Shown here piece after piece: positions 17,692 through 26,032 of a stretch of DNA of 64,000 nt. Each line of letters starts with the position of its first letter. The stretch's first letter is position 1. The notes below the pieces were generated by a model. That model had not been told where the DNA came from and did not search any database. It saw nothing but the letters and a program-made list of their open reading frames with translations. Origin of the DNA: Croceivirga sp. (GTDB lineage: Bacteria; Bacteroidota; Bacteroidia; Flavobacteriales; Flavobacteriaceae). The stretch is taken from assembly GCA_028284935.1 (NCBI GenBank), contig JANQQQ010000016.1, forward strand, positions 274,730 through 338,729. The letters are read 5' to 3'. The translations under genes were made by a program, and so were the position numbers.

Positions 17692-18822
17692 ATGAACAAA
17701 TGGATTCCAAAAGATTACAAAACGCTTATCATCAGTGGATTGCTCGCCAGTCTAGTGCTATTGGTTTTGATTGAATTTACTTACTTCTTTTTGGATACGG
17801 GAAATATGAATATGACCCTGGTTGTCTTAAACAGGTTTTTAGAGTTATTATTTATTTGGTTCATTCTCTATTTTTTGCTGAAGAAGTATTCCATTTATAA
17901 AGCTTTGGGCATCATCTGCATATTGGTTATCGCCCAAGTGGCGGAACGTCAATTTCATATTAGTAGGAATCCCATAACCATTCCACTTACCATCTTGTTT
18001 TGGTTAGGAGTGACCTATTTGATTCTTCCCCAGTTTTTTAAAAAATATGCCAAGGGCATCCTTTTGGTCTATGGTATGGTGATCACCTATTATTTTTTCA
18101 GTTTTATTTCAACCACGGATTATGGAGGGGAGGATCGTGCGGATTTTGCGAAATACATGGTGTTACCCATCCCAGTTTTTGGGGCATTGTGGCTCTATGA
18201 GCAATGGCGTTGGGTACGTGTTTTAAAAGCGGATAGAACGCGTGCGGAACTCGCTTTATTGAAAAATCAGGTGAATCCCCATTTCTTTTTCAATACGCTC
18301 AACAATTTGTACGGATTGGTGGTGGAAAAATCCCCTCAAGCCCCCGAGGTGGTACTGCAACTATCAAACATGATGCGCTATACCATCGATATGGGGAGAG
18401 AGGATGAGGTCAGCATCTTGGATGAGATCAAGTATCTGGAAAATTACATCGCCCTGCATAAAATCCGGTATAACAAAAAGGTGGATATACGCTTTGAACA
18501 TGAAGTAGACGGTGACTTGCAGGTGGCTCCTTTGCTTTTTATCAATCTGTTGGAAAACGCCTTTAAACACGGGGTGGAATCGTTGACGGAGAATGCCTAC
18601 ATTCATATAAGCTTGGTTGCAAAGGCCAATCGTCTAAGGTTTAAGATAGTCAATAACTATGAACCCGATACTTCCAAAAAGAGCATTGGAACGGGTCTGG
18701 ACAACCTAAAAAAAAGACTGGTGCATGGATATCCCAACACCCATGAAATTCATGTGAGTAAAAAGGAAGGCACTTGTACGGTAACATTGAACTTAACTTT
18801 AAACGCAATAACACACGTATGA
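17692..18822 (+). CDS. LytS-type sensor histidine kinase (second system)
   Basis: A 376-aa kinase starting at the ATG at 17692. The N-terminal half has about four to six hydrophobic helices (residues 10-160). It is followed by a His_kinase domain with the phospho-acceptor His197 in V-N-P-H-F-F-F-N-T-L-N and a short HATPase region with G-T-G-L-D-N-L-K-K-R-L near 340. There is no TPR or other obvious sensory domain, so a membrane-embedded signal is likely. TATTTTTG at 17680-17687 resembles a -7 promoter box directly upstream. Its last codon overlaps the start of the response regulator gene (ATGA), so the two are translationally coupled. Confidence 0.9.
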   Translation: MNKWIPKDYKTLIISGLLASLVLLVLIEFTYFFLDTGNMNMTLVVLNRFLELLFIWFILYFLLKKYSIYKALGIICILVIAQVAERQFHISRNPITIPLTILFWLGVTYLILPQFFKKYAKGILLVYGMVITYYFFSFISTTDYGGEDRADFAKYMVLPIPVFGALWLYEQWRWVRVLKADRTRAELALLKNQVNPHFFFNTLNNLYGLVVEKSPQAPEVVLQLSNMMRYTIDMGREDEVSILDEIKYLENYIALHKIRYNKKVDIRFEHEVDGDLQVAPLLFINLLENAFKHGVESLTENAYIHISLVAKANRLRFKIVNNYEPDTSKKSIGTGLDNLKKRLVHGYPNTHEIHVSKKEGTCTVTLNLTLNAITHV

Positions 18823-19523
18823 CCCATTATGCCATCATCGATGACGAGCCCATAGCCCACCGCATCATTGAAGGCTACTGTGCAGAATTGCCCTATTTGA
18901 ACAAAGCGGGCAATGCCTACAACGTCTTTGAGGCCTCAGAATTACTGGCCCAGCAAAAGGTAAATCTGGTTTTTTTGGATATCAACATGCCAAAGATGAC
19001 TGGTTTTGAATGGTTGAAAACGGTCACCAATCCCCCAAAAATTATAGTGACCTCAGCCTATAAGGAGTATGCCTTGGAAGGCTACGAATTGGATATTGTG
19101 GATTATTTGCTTAAGCCTTTTTCCCTTGCACGATTTCTCAAGGCCATCAACAAAATCAATCCGTCAACCGATGTTCCGCCAATGGAAGGTCCCTTAAAGA
19201 CCACAGGGAAAAACCAATTTTTTCTAAAAGGTGACAAGCAGTACCATCAAGTTCATTTGGATACCATCTTATTTGTGGAGGCCTTGGGTAATTACACCAA
19301 AGTGCACCTAAAGGACGGCATGATCGTCAGTCATGAAAAGATTTCTGGCATGGAAGCCTTATTGCCCAAGGATGCGTTTTTTAGGGTACATAAATCCTTT
19401 ATCGTGGCTATGGAGAAAATTGAACGCATTCAAGGGAACTTGATTTATCTGAAAGAACATAAAATTCCCATAGGCCAAACCTATAAGAGCAAAATCATTG
19501 ACCTATTGAGTGGCGGTCGATAA
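18819..19523 (+). CDS. LytTR family response regulator (second system)
   Basis: A 234-aa regulator. The receiver domain has Asp8/Asp9 and the phospho-acceptor Asp54 (L-D-I-N-M-P), with K-P near 101. A LytTR DNA-binding domain occupies roughly residues 130-230 (F-F-R-V-H-K-S-F-I-V near 175). The ATG at 18819 overlaps the kinase stop codon by 4 bp. No target promoter can be assigned. The neighbouring hydrolase, ASCH and GMC genes are candidates by position only. Confidence 0.92.
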   Translation: MTHYAIIDDEPIAHRIIEGYCAELPYLNKAGNAYNVFEASELLAQQKVNLVFLDINMPKMTGFEWLKTVTNPPKIIVTSAYKEYALEGYELDIVDYLLKPFSLARFLKAINKINPSTDVPPMEGPLKTTGKNQFFLKGDKQYHQVHLDTILFVEALGNYTKVHLKDGMIVSHEKISGMEALLPKDAFFRVHKSFIVAMEKIERIQGNLIYLKEHKIPIGQTYKSKIIDLLSGGR

Positions 19524-19555
19524 AGCGGTATGTGGGGGTTTAAATAAAAGCTCGC

Positions 19556-20020
19556 TTAGCGCTCGAAGACCTTTTTAAAACGTTCAAACACCAAGATCAT
19601 GCTTTCCAGCGGCCGTTTGCCAAATTCTGCAAGTTCCCGGGTGTAATAGTCCCAATGAACAGTGCGCCAATGGTCTAGGCTTTTATCCCCTTCACCTTCC
19701 AAACGAGCGTGTTCTGCATGAATGGCGAAATAAGGGATTAATTTTACGGAGGTGGTTCGTATAATGCATTTCGCGTCCCCTTTCCAATTGGTTACCACAA
19801 AAAAATCTCCGATTTTGGGCAATGGTTCACTTCGTGATTGCAGTCCCAGTAAGGAATGCGAAGTAGCCCTTTTGATGTCTTTGAGAATCAATTCGACCAA
19901 GGCGTTGGCGTCTTTTTCGTTGTCTCCAAAATACCCGACTCCAGGAGCGGGTTCGTTGGCAAATTCTAAATGCTTGTCTAAAAAATCGCCCCAAAGACTA
20001 CGGGCCGAAGCGTTTTCCAT
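19556..20020 (-). CDS. ASCH domain protein (YhfF-like)
   Basis: A 154-aa soluble protein with the ASCH fold of YhfF-type proteins: L-W-G-D-F-L near the N-terminus, A-T-S-H-S near residue 52, and the core G-D-F-F-V-V-T-N-W near 71, followed by E-G-D-K-S-L-D-H-W near 108. ASCH domains are proposed to bind RNA or modified nucleosides. The specific function is unknown. It lies 12 bp downstream of the second GMC gene on the same strand, probably as a passenger in that transcript. Confidence 0.8.
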   Translation of the reverse strand: MENASARSLWGDFLDKHLEFANEPAPGVGYFGDNEKDANALVELILKDIKRATSHSLLGLQSRSEPLPKIGDFFVVTNWKGDAKCIIRTTSVKLIPYFAIHAEHARLEGEGDKSLDHWRTVHWDYYTRELAEFGKRPLESMILVFERFKKVFER

Positions 20021-20032
20021 ACATTTTGGTTG

Positions 20033-21739
20033 TTAAGCAAATTTACCCAATTTAAACTGTTCAGCCGCATGGTTGGCAGCTCTTGCGGTAAAGGCCATAT
20101 AGGTCAATGAGGGGTTGACACAGCTGGCGGAGGTCATAAAGGCCCCATCGGTAACGTACACATTGGGAACATCATGTAGTTGATTGTGTTTGTTGGTTAC
20201 GGAGGTTCTTGGGTTCCAACCCATACGGGCTCCACCCATCTCATGGATGCCCAACCCTGGGCCCGTTTCAGTATCATACACCCCCACTTCCTTGAAACCG
20301 GCAGCCTTGAGCATGGCTTCCGCCTCTTGTTTGATGGCCTCACGCATGTTGTATTCGTTTTCCTTGAATTCCACATCAAAATCCAGTTGGGGCAGTCCCC
20401 ACTGGTCTTTTTCCGTGGGACTTAACGAAACGCGATTGTCATGATAGGGAAGCATTTCCCCAAACCCGGTCATCCCAATTTGCCATCCTCCCGGTTTTAA
20501 AATGGCATCCTTTAATGTTTTGCCATGACCCAATTCGGCCACGGTTTCCGACCAGTTTTGCCTACTGGCGCCCCCTTGATAGCCAAAGCCCCGTAAAAAA
20601 TCCTTGCGACGGGTTCTTTCATCTAGGTTAACAAATCGTGGGATATAGAATCCGTTGGGCCGTCGGCCCTTATAGTACTTATCCAAATGGCCATCCACCT
20701 TTGCCGAAGCACCCAATTGGTAATGGTGGTCCATAATATTTCGGCCCAGTTCATCATGGTTGTTGCCCATACCGTTGGGAAATAACTTTGATTTCGACTG
20801 CCAAAGAATACCCACGGAGGCCATGGCGGAGGCACACAAAAAAACGATTCTTCCTTTGAACTCCAACTTTTCATGGGTTTCCGTATCAATGACCTTTACC
20901 CCTGTTGCTTTTTTGGTCCCTTCGTCATAGAGGATTTCATGGACAATGGAATGGGGCCTTAAGGTCATATTTCCGGTGCGTTCGGCGGCTGGGAGCGTTG
21001 ATGAGTTACTACTGAAATATCCCCCGAAAGGGCAACCCCTCCAACAGCGATTTCGGTATTGGCAAGGACTTCGACCTTCAATTCCTGCATTGGGATCCGT
21101 AATATTTGCTGTTCTTCCGATGGTCAATAATCGTCCATCATCAAATTTTTCGGACATCGATTGTTGCAGTTCCAGTTCGGCACAATTCAAGCCCATGGGA
21201 GGATGGAATTTACCATCAGGCAGTTGGGGCAGTCCTAAATTTTCACCACTTACGCCAATATATTCTTCCACGGTATCGTACCAAGGGGCAATATCGGCAT
21301 AGCGCACGGGCCAATCCACGGCAATACCCTCTTGAAGGTTGGCTTCAAAGTCAATATCGCTCCAGCGGTAGCTTTGCCTTCCCCACGTTATGGACCGCCC
21401 TCCCACATGGTACCCGCGGATCCAATCAAATCGCTTGGTCTCTTGGTAGGGATGTTCCAAATCGTTGGCAAAAAAATGCTTGACATCATCCTTCGGAGCC
21501 CACCCTACCCTTAACTGTTTGGGGTAATTTTTCTTTTCCTCTCTTGAGAGTTCCCCTTTAAAAGGGTAGTCCCACGGGTCGTCATGCATGGTGGGATAGT
21601 CTTGAACATGTTTTATCATACGGCCCCGTTCCAAAACCAAGGTTTTCAGTCCTTTTTCACAAAGTTCTTTTGCGGCCCAACCACCGGTAATTCCGGTACC
21701 TACCACAATGGCGTCATAGACGATATTTGGATTTGCCAT
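20033..21739 (-). CDS. GMC family FAD sugar dehydrogenase (locus B)
   Basis: A 568-aa protein closely similar by eye to the locus A flavoprotein along its whole length: the same G-T-G-I-T-G-G opening, G-G-R-S-I-T-W-G-R, H-E-M-G-G-A-R-M-G and V-N-P-S-L-T motifs, and the same cysteine triplet (Cys226, Cys232, Cys236). The ATG at 21739 is chosen because the dinucleotide fold begins ten residues later. It has no signal peptide, and no subunit-3 gene lies beside it, so it may share the locus A small subunit or work without one. It probably oxidises a related sugar or glycoside. Confidence 0.88.
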   Translation of the reverse strand: MANPNIVYDAIVVGTGITGGWAAKELCEKGLKTLVLERGRMIKHVQDYPTMHDDPWDYPFKGELSREEKKNYPKQLRVGWAPKDDVKHFFANDLEHPYQETKRFDWIRGYHVGGRSITWGRQSYRWSDIDFEANLQEGIAVDWPVRYADIAPWYDTVEEYIGVSGENLGLPQLPDGKFHPPMGLNCAELELQQSMSEKFDDGRLLTIGRTANITDPNAGIEGRSPCQYRNRCWRGCPFGGYFSSNSSTLPAAERTGNMTLRPHSIVHEILYDEGTKKATGVKVIDTETHEKLEFKGRIVFLCASAMASVGILWQSKSKLFPNGMGNNHDELGRNIMDHHYQLGASAKVDGHLDKYYKGRRPNGFYIPRFVNLDERTRRKDFLRGFGYQGGASRQNWSETVAELGHGKTLKDAILKPGGWQIGMTGFGEMLPYHDNRVSLSPTEKDQWGLPQLDFDVEFKENEYNMREAIKQEAEAMLKAAGFKEVGVYDTETGPGLGIHEMGGARMGWNPRTSVTNKHNQLHDVPNVYVTDGAFMTSASCVNPSLTYMAFTARAANHAAEQFKLGKFA

Positions 21740-21857
21740 AAACTGCGTTATTCGTGTTGGAATCGCTATATTTATAGCAACTCGCAAAAAACAGGATGAA
21801 GCACTTCATCCCTCTAAATATAGCGGAATAATCTGAAAACTTTTTAATTTTTGAGTT

Positions 21858-22910
21858 ATGAAGACAATAAAGGGACCTGCGGTCTTTTTAGCACAATTTG
21901 TGGATAGTAAAGCCCCGTTCAATAGCTTGGAGGGTATGTGTGAATGGGCCTCTGGTTTAGGGTATAAGGGGATACAAATCCCCACTTGGGAGCATTTTCT
22001 TATTGACTTGGATACCGCTGCCGAATCACAGGATTATTGTGATGAGTTGAAGGGCAAAATCAACTCGTACGGATTGGAAATAACGGAACTCTCCACCCAC
22101 TTGCAAGGGCAATTGGTGGCCGTGCACCCCGCTTATGACCTTATGTTTGATAATTTCGCACCGGATGCCTTAAAAGGAAAACCCAAAGAACGGACCGTTT
22201 GGGCCGTGGAAACGGTAAAGAAAGCAGCTACCGCCAGTAGGAGGTTGGGCATCACTGCCCATGCCACCTTTTCCGGAGCCCTTCTATGGCATACGGCACA
22301 TCCTTGGCCACAGCGACCAGCCGGGTTGGTCGAAATGGGTTTTGAGGAATTGGCCAATCGATGGATGCCCATCTTGAACCATTTTGATAAAGAAGGTGTG
22401 GATGTATGTTATGAAATACACCCTGGAGAAGATCTGCACGATGGAGATACGTTTGAGCGTTTTTTGGAGGCGACTGGCAATCACAAACGCGTGAATATAT
22501 TGTATGACCCCAGTCATTTTGTGCTACAGCAACTGGATTACATCGCTTACATTGACCATTACCATGAATTCATCAAATCCTTCCATGTTAAGGATTCCGA
22601 ATTCAATCCTACCGGAAAAAAAGGGGCGTTCGGGGGCTATAACGATTGGGGAAATCGAGCAGGGCGTTACCGTTCCCTAGGGGATGGCCAGATTGATTTT
22701 AAGACCATTTTCTCCAAGTTGACCCAATATGGCTGCGATGTTTGGGCGGTCATGGAATGGGAATGCTGTATTAAGAGTCCGGAACAAGGGGCTCGGGAAG
22801 GCGCAAAATTCATTGCCGATCATATCATCGAGGCTACCGAAAAGACCTTTGATGATTTCGCTGGAGCGGAAATCGATAAAGAACAACTCAAAAGAATATT
22901 GGGATTATGA
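21858..22910 (+). CDS. Sugar phosphate isomerase/epimerase-like TIM barrel (locus B)
   Basis: A 350-aa TIM-barrel protein of the AP-endonuclease-2/xylose-isomerase-like fold, without a signal peptide. Metal-site residues are visible in C-Y-E-I-H-P-G-E near residue 183, the D-P-S-H-F stretch near 216, H-V-K-D-S-E near 242 and M-E-W-E near 297. It is cytoplasmic, in contrast to the exported locus A protein of the same fold. It starts about 120 bp from the divergent GMC gene and overlaps the following DUF1080 gene by 4 bp. The exact reaction (isomerase, epimerase or lyase on a keto sugar) is unknown. Confidence 0.84.
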   Translation: MKTIKGPAVFLAQFVDSKAPFNSLEGMCEWASGLGYKGIQIPTWEHFLIDLDTAAESQDYCDELKGKINSYGLEITELSTHLQGQLVAVHPAYDLMFDNFAPDALKGKPKERTVWAVETVKKAATASRRLGITAHATFSGALLWHTAHPWPQRPAGLVEMGFEELANRWMPILNHFDKEGVDVCYEIHPGEDLHDGDTFERFLEATGNHKRVNILYDPSHFVLQQLDYIAYIDHYHEFIKSFHVKDSEFNPTGKKGAFGGYNDWGNRAGRYRSLGDGQIDFKTIFSKLTQYGCDVWAVMEWECCIKSPEQGAREGAKFIADHIIEATEKTFDDFAGAEIDKEQLKRILGL

Positions 22911-23701
22911 GAGTTACCTTAATCCTATTTGGCATTTTGGCCATGACATCATGCCAACAAAACGCACAAAATAAGACTCTCCAATCAGAGCAGGAGGTCA
23001 CTAAAAATGATGGAGAGGAACCCACAAAACCGGAAGCGACCGAATTTTATGAGCCGGTACCCCCAAAAGTTACCATAGGGGAATTTGGGGTACCCAGCGA
23101 TGCCATTGTGCTATTTGATGGCAGTGGTTTTGCGGAGTGGGTGAGCGCCGTTGACAGTACGGAGGTGCAGTGGCATTTAAATGACGACGGTAGTATGACC
23201 GTTAAGGACCAGGCAGGTGACATTCAGACCAAGCGCAATTTTGGAAGTATCCAACTGCATGTAGAATGGAAATCTCCGGCAGAGGTACAGCGAGAGGGTC
23301 AAAACCGGGCCAATAGTGGGGTGTTTCTTCAGAGTCGGTATGAAGTTCAGGTGTTGGATAACAATGATAACCCTACCTATGTAAATGGACAGGTAGGATC
23401 CATTTACAAACAATCCGTTCCTTTGGCAATGGCTTCACAAGCCACTGGGGAATGGAATGCCTATGACATCATTTTCCATGCGCCGGAGTTCAATGCAGCG
23501 GGTGAAAAAACGAAATCCGCTACGATAACGGTGTTACACAATGGGGTATTGGTTCAGGACCATTTTGAAATAGAGGGCACCACGGAATATATCGGTTGGC
23601 CCAAAAATGAGGCGCATGGCCCTGCACCCCTAAAGCTTCAGGACCATAGGGACAATAGCAGGGTGAGTTATCGTAACATCTGGGTTAGGGAGTTGGAGTA
23701 A
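22907..23701 (+). CDS. DUF1080 lipoprotein (3-keto-glycoside hydrolase-like), locus B
   Basis: A 264-aa protein with a lipoprotein signal (M-R-V-T-L-I-L-F-G-I-L-A-M-T-S-C), an acidic/proline linker and one DUF1080 domain containing the I-V-L-F-D-G opening, N-S-G-V-F-L-Q-S and a C-terminal N-I-W-V-R-E-L. The ATG overlaps the stop of the TIM-barrel gene (ATGA), so translation is coupled. It is distinct in sequence from the locus A DUF1080 protein, so the two loci may act on different linkages (inference). Confidence 0.86.
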   Translation: MRVTLILFGILAMTSCQQNAQNKTLQSEQEVTKNDGEEPTKPEATEFYEPVPPKVTIGEFGVPSDAIVLFDGSGFAEWVSAVDSTEVQWHLNDDGSMTVKDQAGDIQTKRNFGSIQLHVEWKSPAEVQREGQNRANSGVFLQSRYEVQVLDNNDNPTYVNGQVGSIYKQSVPLAMASQATGEWNAYDIIFHAPEFNAAGEKTKSATITVLHNGVLVQDHFEIEGTTEYIGWPKNEAHGPAPLKLQDHRDNSRVSYRNIWVRELE

Positions 23702-23724
23702 AGGTACCCCTTGGCTTAAGGACA

Positions 23725-23754
23725 TTTCATAAGTGGTTCCTTTTGCTAACTTTG
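23725..23754 (+). promoter_or_regulatory. Possible promoter for the yicC-gmk-nadD run
   Basis: TAACTTTG at 23747-23754 matches the TAnnTTTG -7 box. TTTC at 23725-23728 is a weak -33 box 18 bp upstream. It lies 20 bp before the YicC start codon. Motif match only. Confidence 0.4.
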
Positions 23755-23774
23755 CCAAAATCCATATATCGCCT

Positions 23775-24632
23775 ATGATTCACTCCATGACAGGCTATGG
23801 GAAGCAAGTAGTACAACTTCCTACCAAAAAGATTACCGTAGAGTTGAAATCCCTCAACAGTAAAAACCTTGACATTAATGCACGTATTCCCCAGGCCTAT
23901 CGGGATAAGGAATTGCTATTACGCAAACAAATAGCCAATAGTGTCCTCCGTGGCAAGGTGGATTTTGGATTATATGTGGAAATTACTGGAGAGGATACCA
24001 CGGCCGAAGTCAACCAAGGGGTAGTCAAAAAATATATGGAGCAATTGGCGGGTATTGCCCAAGGCGATGAGCTCAAGTTGTTGGAGCTGGCCTTGCGTAT
24101 GCCGGATACCATGAAAACGGATAAGGATGAAATTGATGCTGAGGAATTTGAGGCGATTACAAATGCCCTATCAAAAGCGATAGAGGCACTGCAACAATTT
24201 CGACTGGAAGAGGGACAAGCCTTGGAGCAGGATTTTAAGCATCGTCTCCAGCTTTTACGTCAATTGTTGGGAGATGTTATTTCCATTGATCCAGAGCGCT
24301 TGCATTCCATTCGGGAGCGACTTGAAAAGGCGGTGGCCGACCTCAAGGCAGAAGTGGATGACAACCGTTTTGAACAAGAGCTTATTTATTACTTGGAAAA
24401 GTATGACATTACGGAAGAGAAGGTACGCTTGGGCAATCATCTTGATTATTTTGAAACTACCTTAAATTCCAATGATTCCAACGGAAAGAAATTGGGTTTC
24501 ATCTGTCAGGAAATAGGAAGGGAGATCAATACCATTGGTTCCAAATCCAACTATGCGCCCATGCAACAGTTGGTGGTGCAAATGAAGGATGAACTGGAGA
24601 AAATCAAGGAACAATTATTGAACGTACTGTGA
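23775..24632 (+). CDS. YicC/YloC family endoribonuclease
   Basis: A 285-aa protein starting at the ATG at 23775, where the family signature M-I-H-S-M-T-G-Y-G begins. The N-terminal YicC domain and the C-terminal DUF1732 domain (K-L-G-F-I-C-Q-E-I-G-R-E-I-N-T-I-G-S-K near residue 240) are both intact, and the length is typical. YicC/YloC proteins have been shown to be RNA-cleaving enzymes in other bacteria. It overlaps gmk by 4 bp, an arrangement found in many bacterial genomes. Confidence 0.92.
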   Translation: MIHSMTGYGKQVVQLPTKKITVELKSLNSKNLDINARIPQAYRDKELLLRKQIANSVLRGKVDFGLYVEITGEDTTAEVNQGVVKKYMEQLAGIAQGDELKLLELALRMPDTMKTDKDEIDAEEFEAITNALSKAIEALQQFRLEEGQALEQDFKHRLQLLRQLLGDVISIDPERLHSIRERLEKAVADLKAEVDDNRFEQELIYYLEKYDITEEKVRLGNHLDYFETTLNSNDSNGKKLGFICQEIGREINTIGSKSNYAPMQQLVVQMKDELEKIKEQLLNVL

Positions 24633-25237
24633 GCAAAGGGGAAAAGTTATTGATTTTTTCTGCCCCTTCCGGCAGTGGAAAGACCACTATGGTGCGGTAC
24701 CTATTGGACCAACCAGAATTGAATTTGGCCTTTTCCGTGTCCGCTACCTCCCGACCTAGAAGGGGTAGGGAGAAGCATGGGGAACATTATTACTTTATGT
24801 CCATTTCAGAATTTAAAAAACACATCAAGAATGGTGATTTTTTGGAATGGGAAGAGGTGTACCGCGATAACTTTTACGGTACTCTAAAAAGTGAAGTGGA
24901 ACGCCTTTGGGGCGAAGGTAAAAATGTGATTTTTGATATTGATGTTGCGGGCGGGTTACGAATCAAAAGGAAGTTTCCCAAAGAGACCTTGGCCGTTTTT
25001 GTGAAACCGCCAAGCGTGGATGAGTTAAAGATTCGGTTAAAGAAACGCAGTACGGAAAGTGATGACAAAATCAATATGCGTATTGCCAAAGCTTCTGTGG
25101 AATTGGCTACTGCCCCGCAGTTTGATGTGGTCATAAAAAATTACGATTTGGAGGTTGCTTTACAGGAGGCACATCAATTGGTGGCGGATTTTGTGGGGGC
25201 AGCACAGGAGGATACCTCTGAACCAAGTAAAGACTAA
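24629..25237 (+). CDS. gmk: Guanylate kinase
   Basis: A 202-aa enzyme phosphorylating GMP to GDP. It shows the P-loop S-A-P-S-G-S-G-K-T-T near residues 10-19, the GMP-binding stretch S-A-T-S-R-P-R-R-G-R near 38-47 and H-Y-Y-F near 53. The start is GTG at 24629, overlapping the YicC stop. The next gene begins after a short hairpin (CCTCCC/GGGAGG, 25240-25259) without a T run, so read-through into nadD is likely. Confidence 0.95.
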   Translation: MSKGEKLLIFSAPSGSGKTTMVRYLLDQPELNLAFSVSATSRPRRGREKHGEHYYFMSISEFKKHIKNGDFLEWEEVYRDNFYGTLKSEVERLWGEGKNVIFDIDVAGGLRIKRKFPKETLAVFVKPPSVDELKIRLKKRSTESDDKINMRIAKASVELATAPQFDVVIKNYDLEVALQEAHQLVADFVGAAQEDTSEPSKD

Positions 25238-25274
25238 AACCTCCCCTCTTTCTGGGAGGGAAATTTCCTTGAAG

Positions 25275-25859
25275 ATGAAAAAGAACATAGGACTGTATTT
25301 TGGCACCTTTAATCCCATTCACGTGGGACATTTGGTCATTGCCAACCATATGGTAGAGTTCTCGGCCTTGGATGAGGTTTGGTTTGTGATTACCCCCAAA
25401 AGCCCTTTTAAACAAAAACAAACCTTACTTGATAACCATCACCGTTACCAAATGGTCTATGAGGCTATTCAAGAGTATCCCAAATTAAAGGCCAGTAAGA
25501 TTGAATTTGACCTCCCGCAACCCAATTACACGGTCACCACTTTGGTGCATCTTAGGGAGCGGTATGCAGAGCATACGTTCTGTTTGATTATGGGGGAAGA
25601 CAATTTAAAAAGCTTTCACAAGTGGAAAAATTATGAGGCCATTTTAGAGCACCATGACCTTTATATCTATCCAAGGATATCAAACGGTAATGAGGAACAT
25701 CAATTTAAGGACCATCCCAACATCCATACCGTGGACGCCCCCATTATGGAAATCTCCTCCACCTTTATTCGTAGGGAACACAAAGATGGTAAAAACATTA
25801 AAGCCTTGCTCCCTGAAAAGGTGTGGACCTATATGGATGAGATGAATTTTTATAGGTAG
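25275..25859 (+). CDS. nadD: Nicotinate-nucleotide adenylyltransferase
   Basis: A 194-aa enzyme of NAD synthesis (NaMN + ATP to NaAD). The nucleotidyltransferase signature G-L-Y-F-G-T-F-N-P-I-H-V-G-H is at residues 5-18 from the ATG at 25275, which fixes the start. The second motif, I-S-S-T-F-I-R near residue 160, is the usual I-S-S-T-x-I-R. Longer upstream starts would run through the end of gmk and are rejected. Confidence 0.94.
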   Translation: MKKNIGLYFGTFNPIHVGHLVIANHMVEFSALDEVWFVITPKSPFKQKQTLLDNHHRYQMVYEAIQEYPKLKASKIEFDLPQPNYTVTTLVHLRERYAEHTFCLIMGEDNLKSFHKWKNYEAILEHHDLYIYPRISNGNEEHQFKDHPNIHTVDAPIMEISSTFIRREHKDGKNIKALLPEKVWTYMDEMNFYR

Positions 25860-26032
25860 CCCTTGTTGTATTGTGTACCTCGTGGCTTTGATGACATTTG
25901 ACGGGAATTCCCTTAAAGTAAGGGTATTCATTCACTCCCAAAATGATTTTTTTGTCTGACGGAATTATCATCCCGTCAGTTTCCATAACCCTTATCGCCT
26001 TTCTTCGCAACATAATTCTTAATCCAAAAGAT

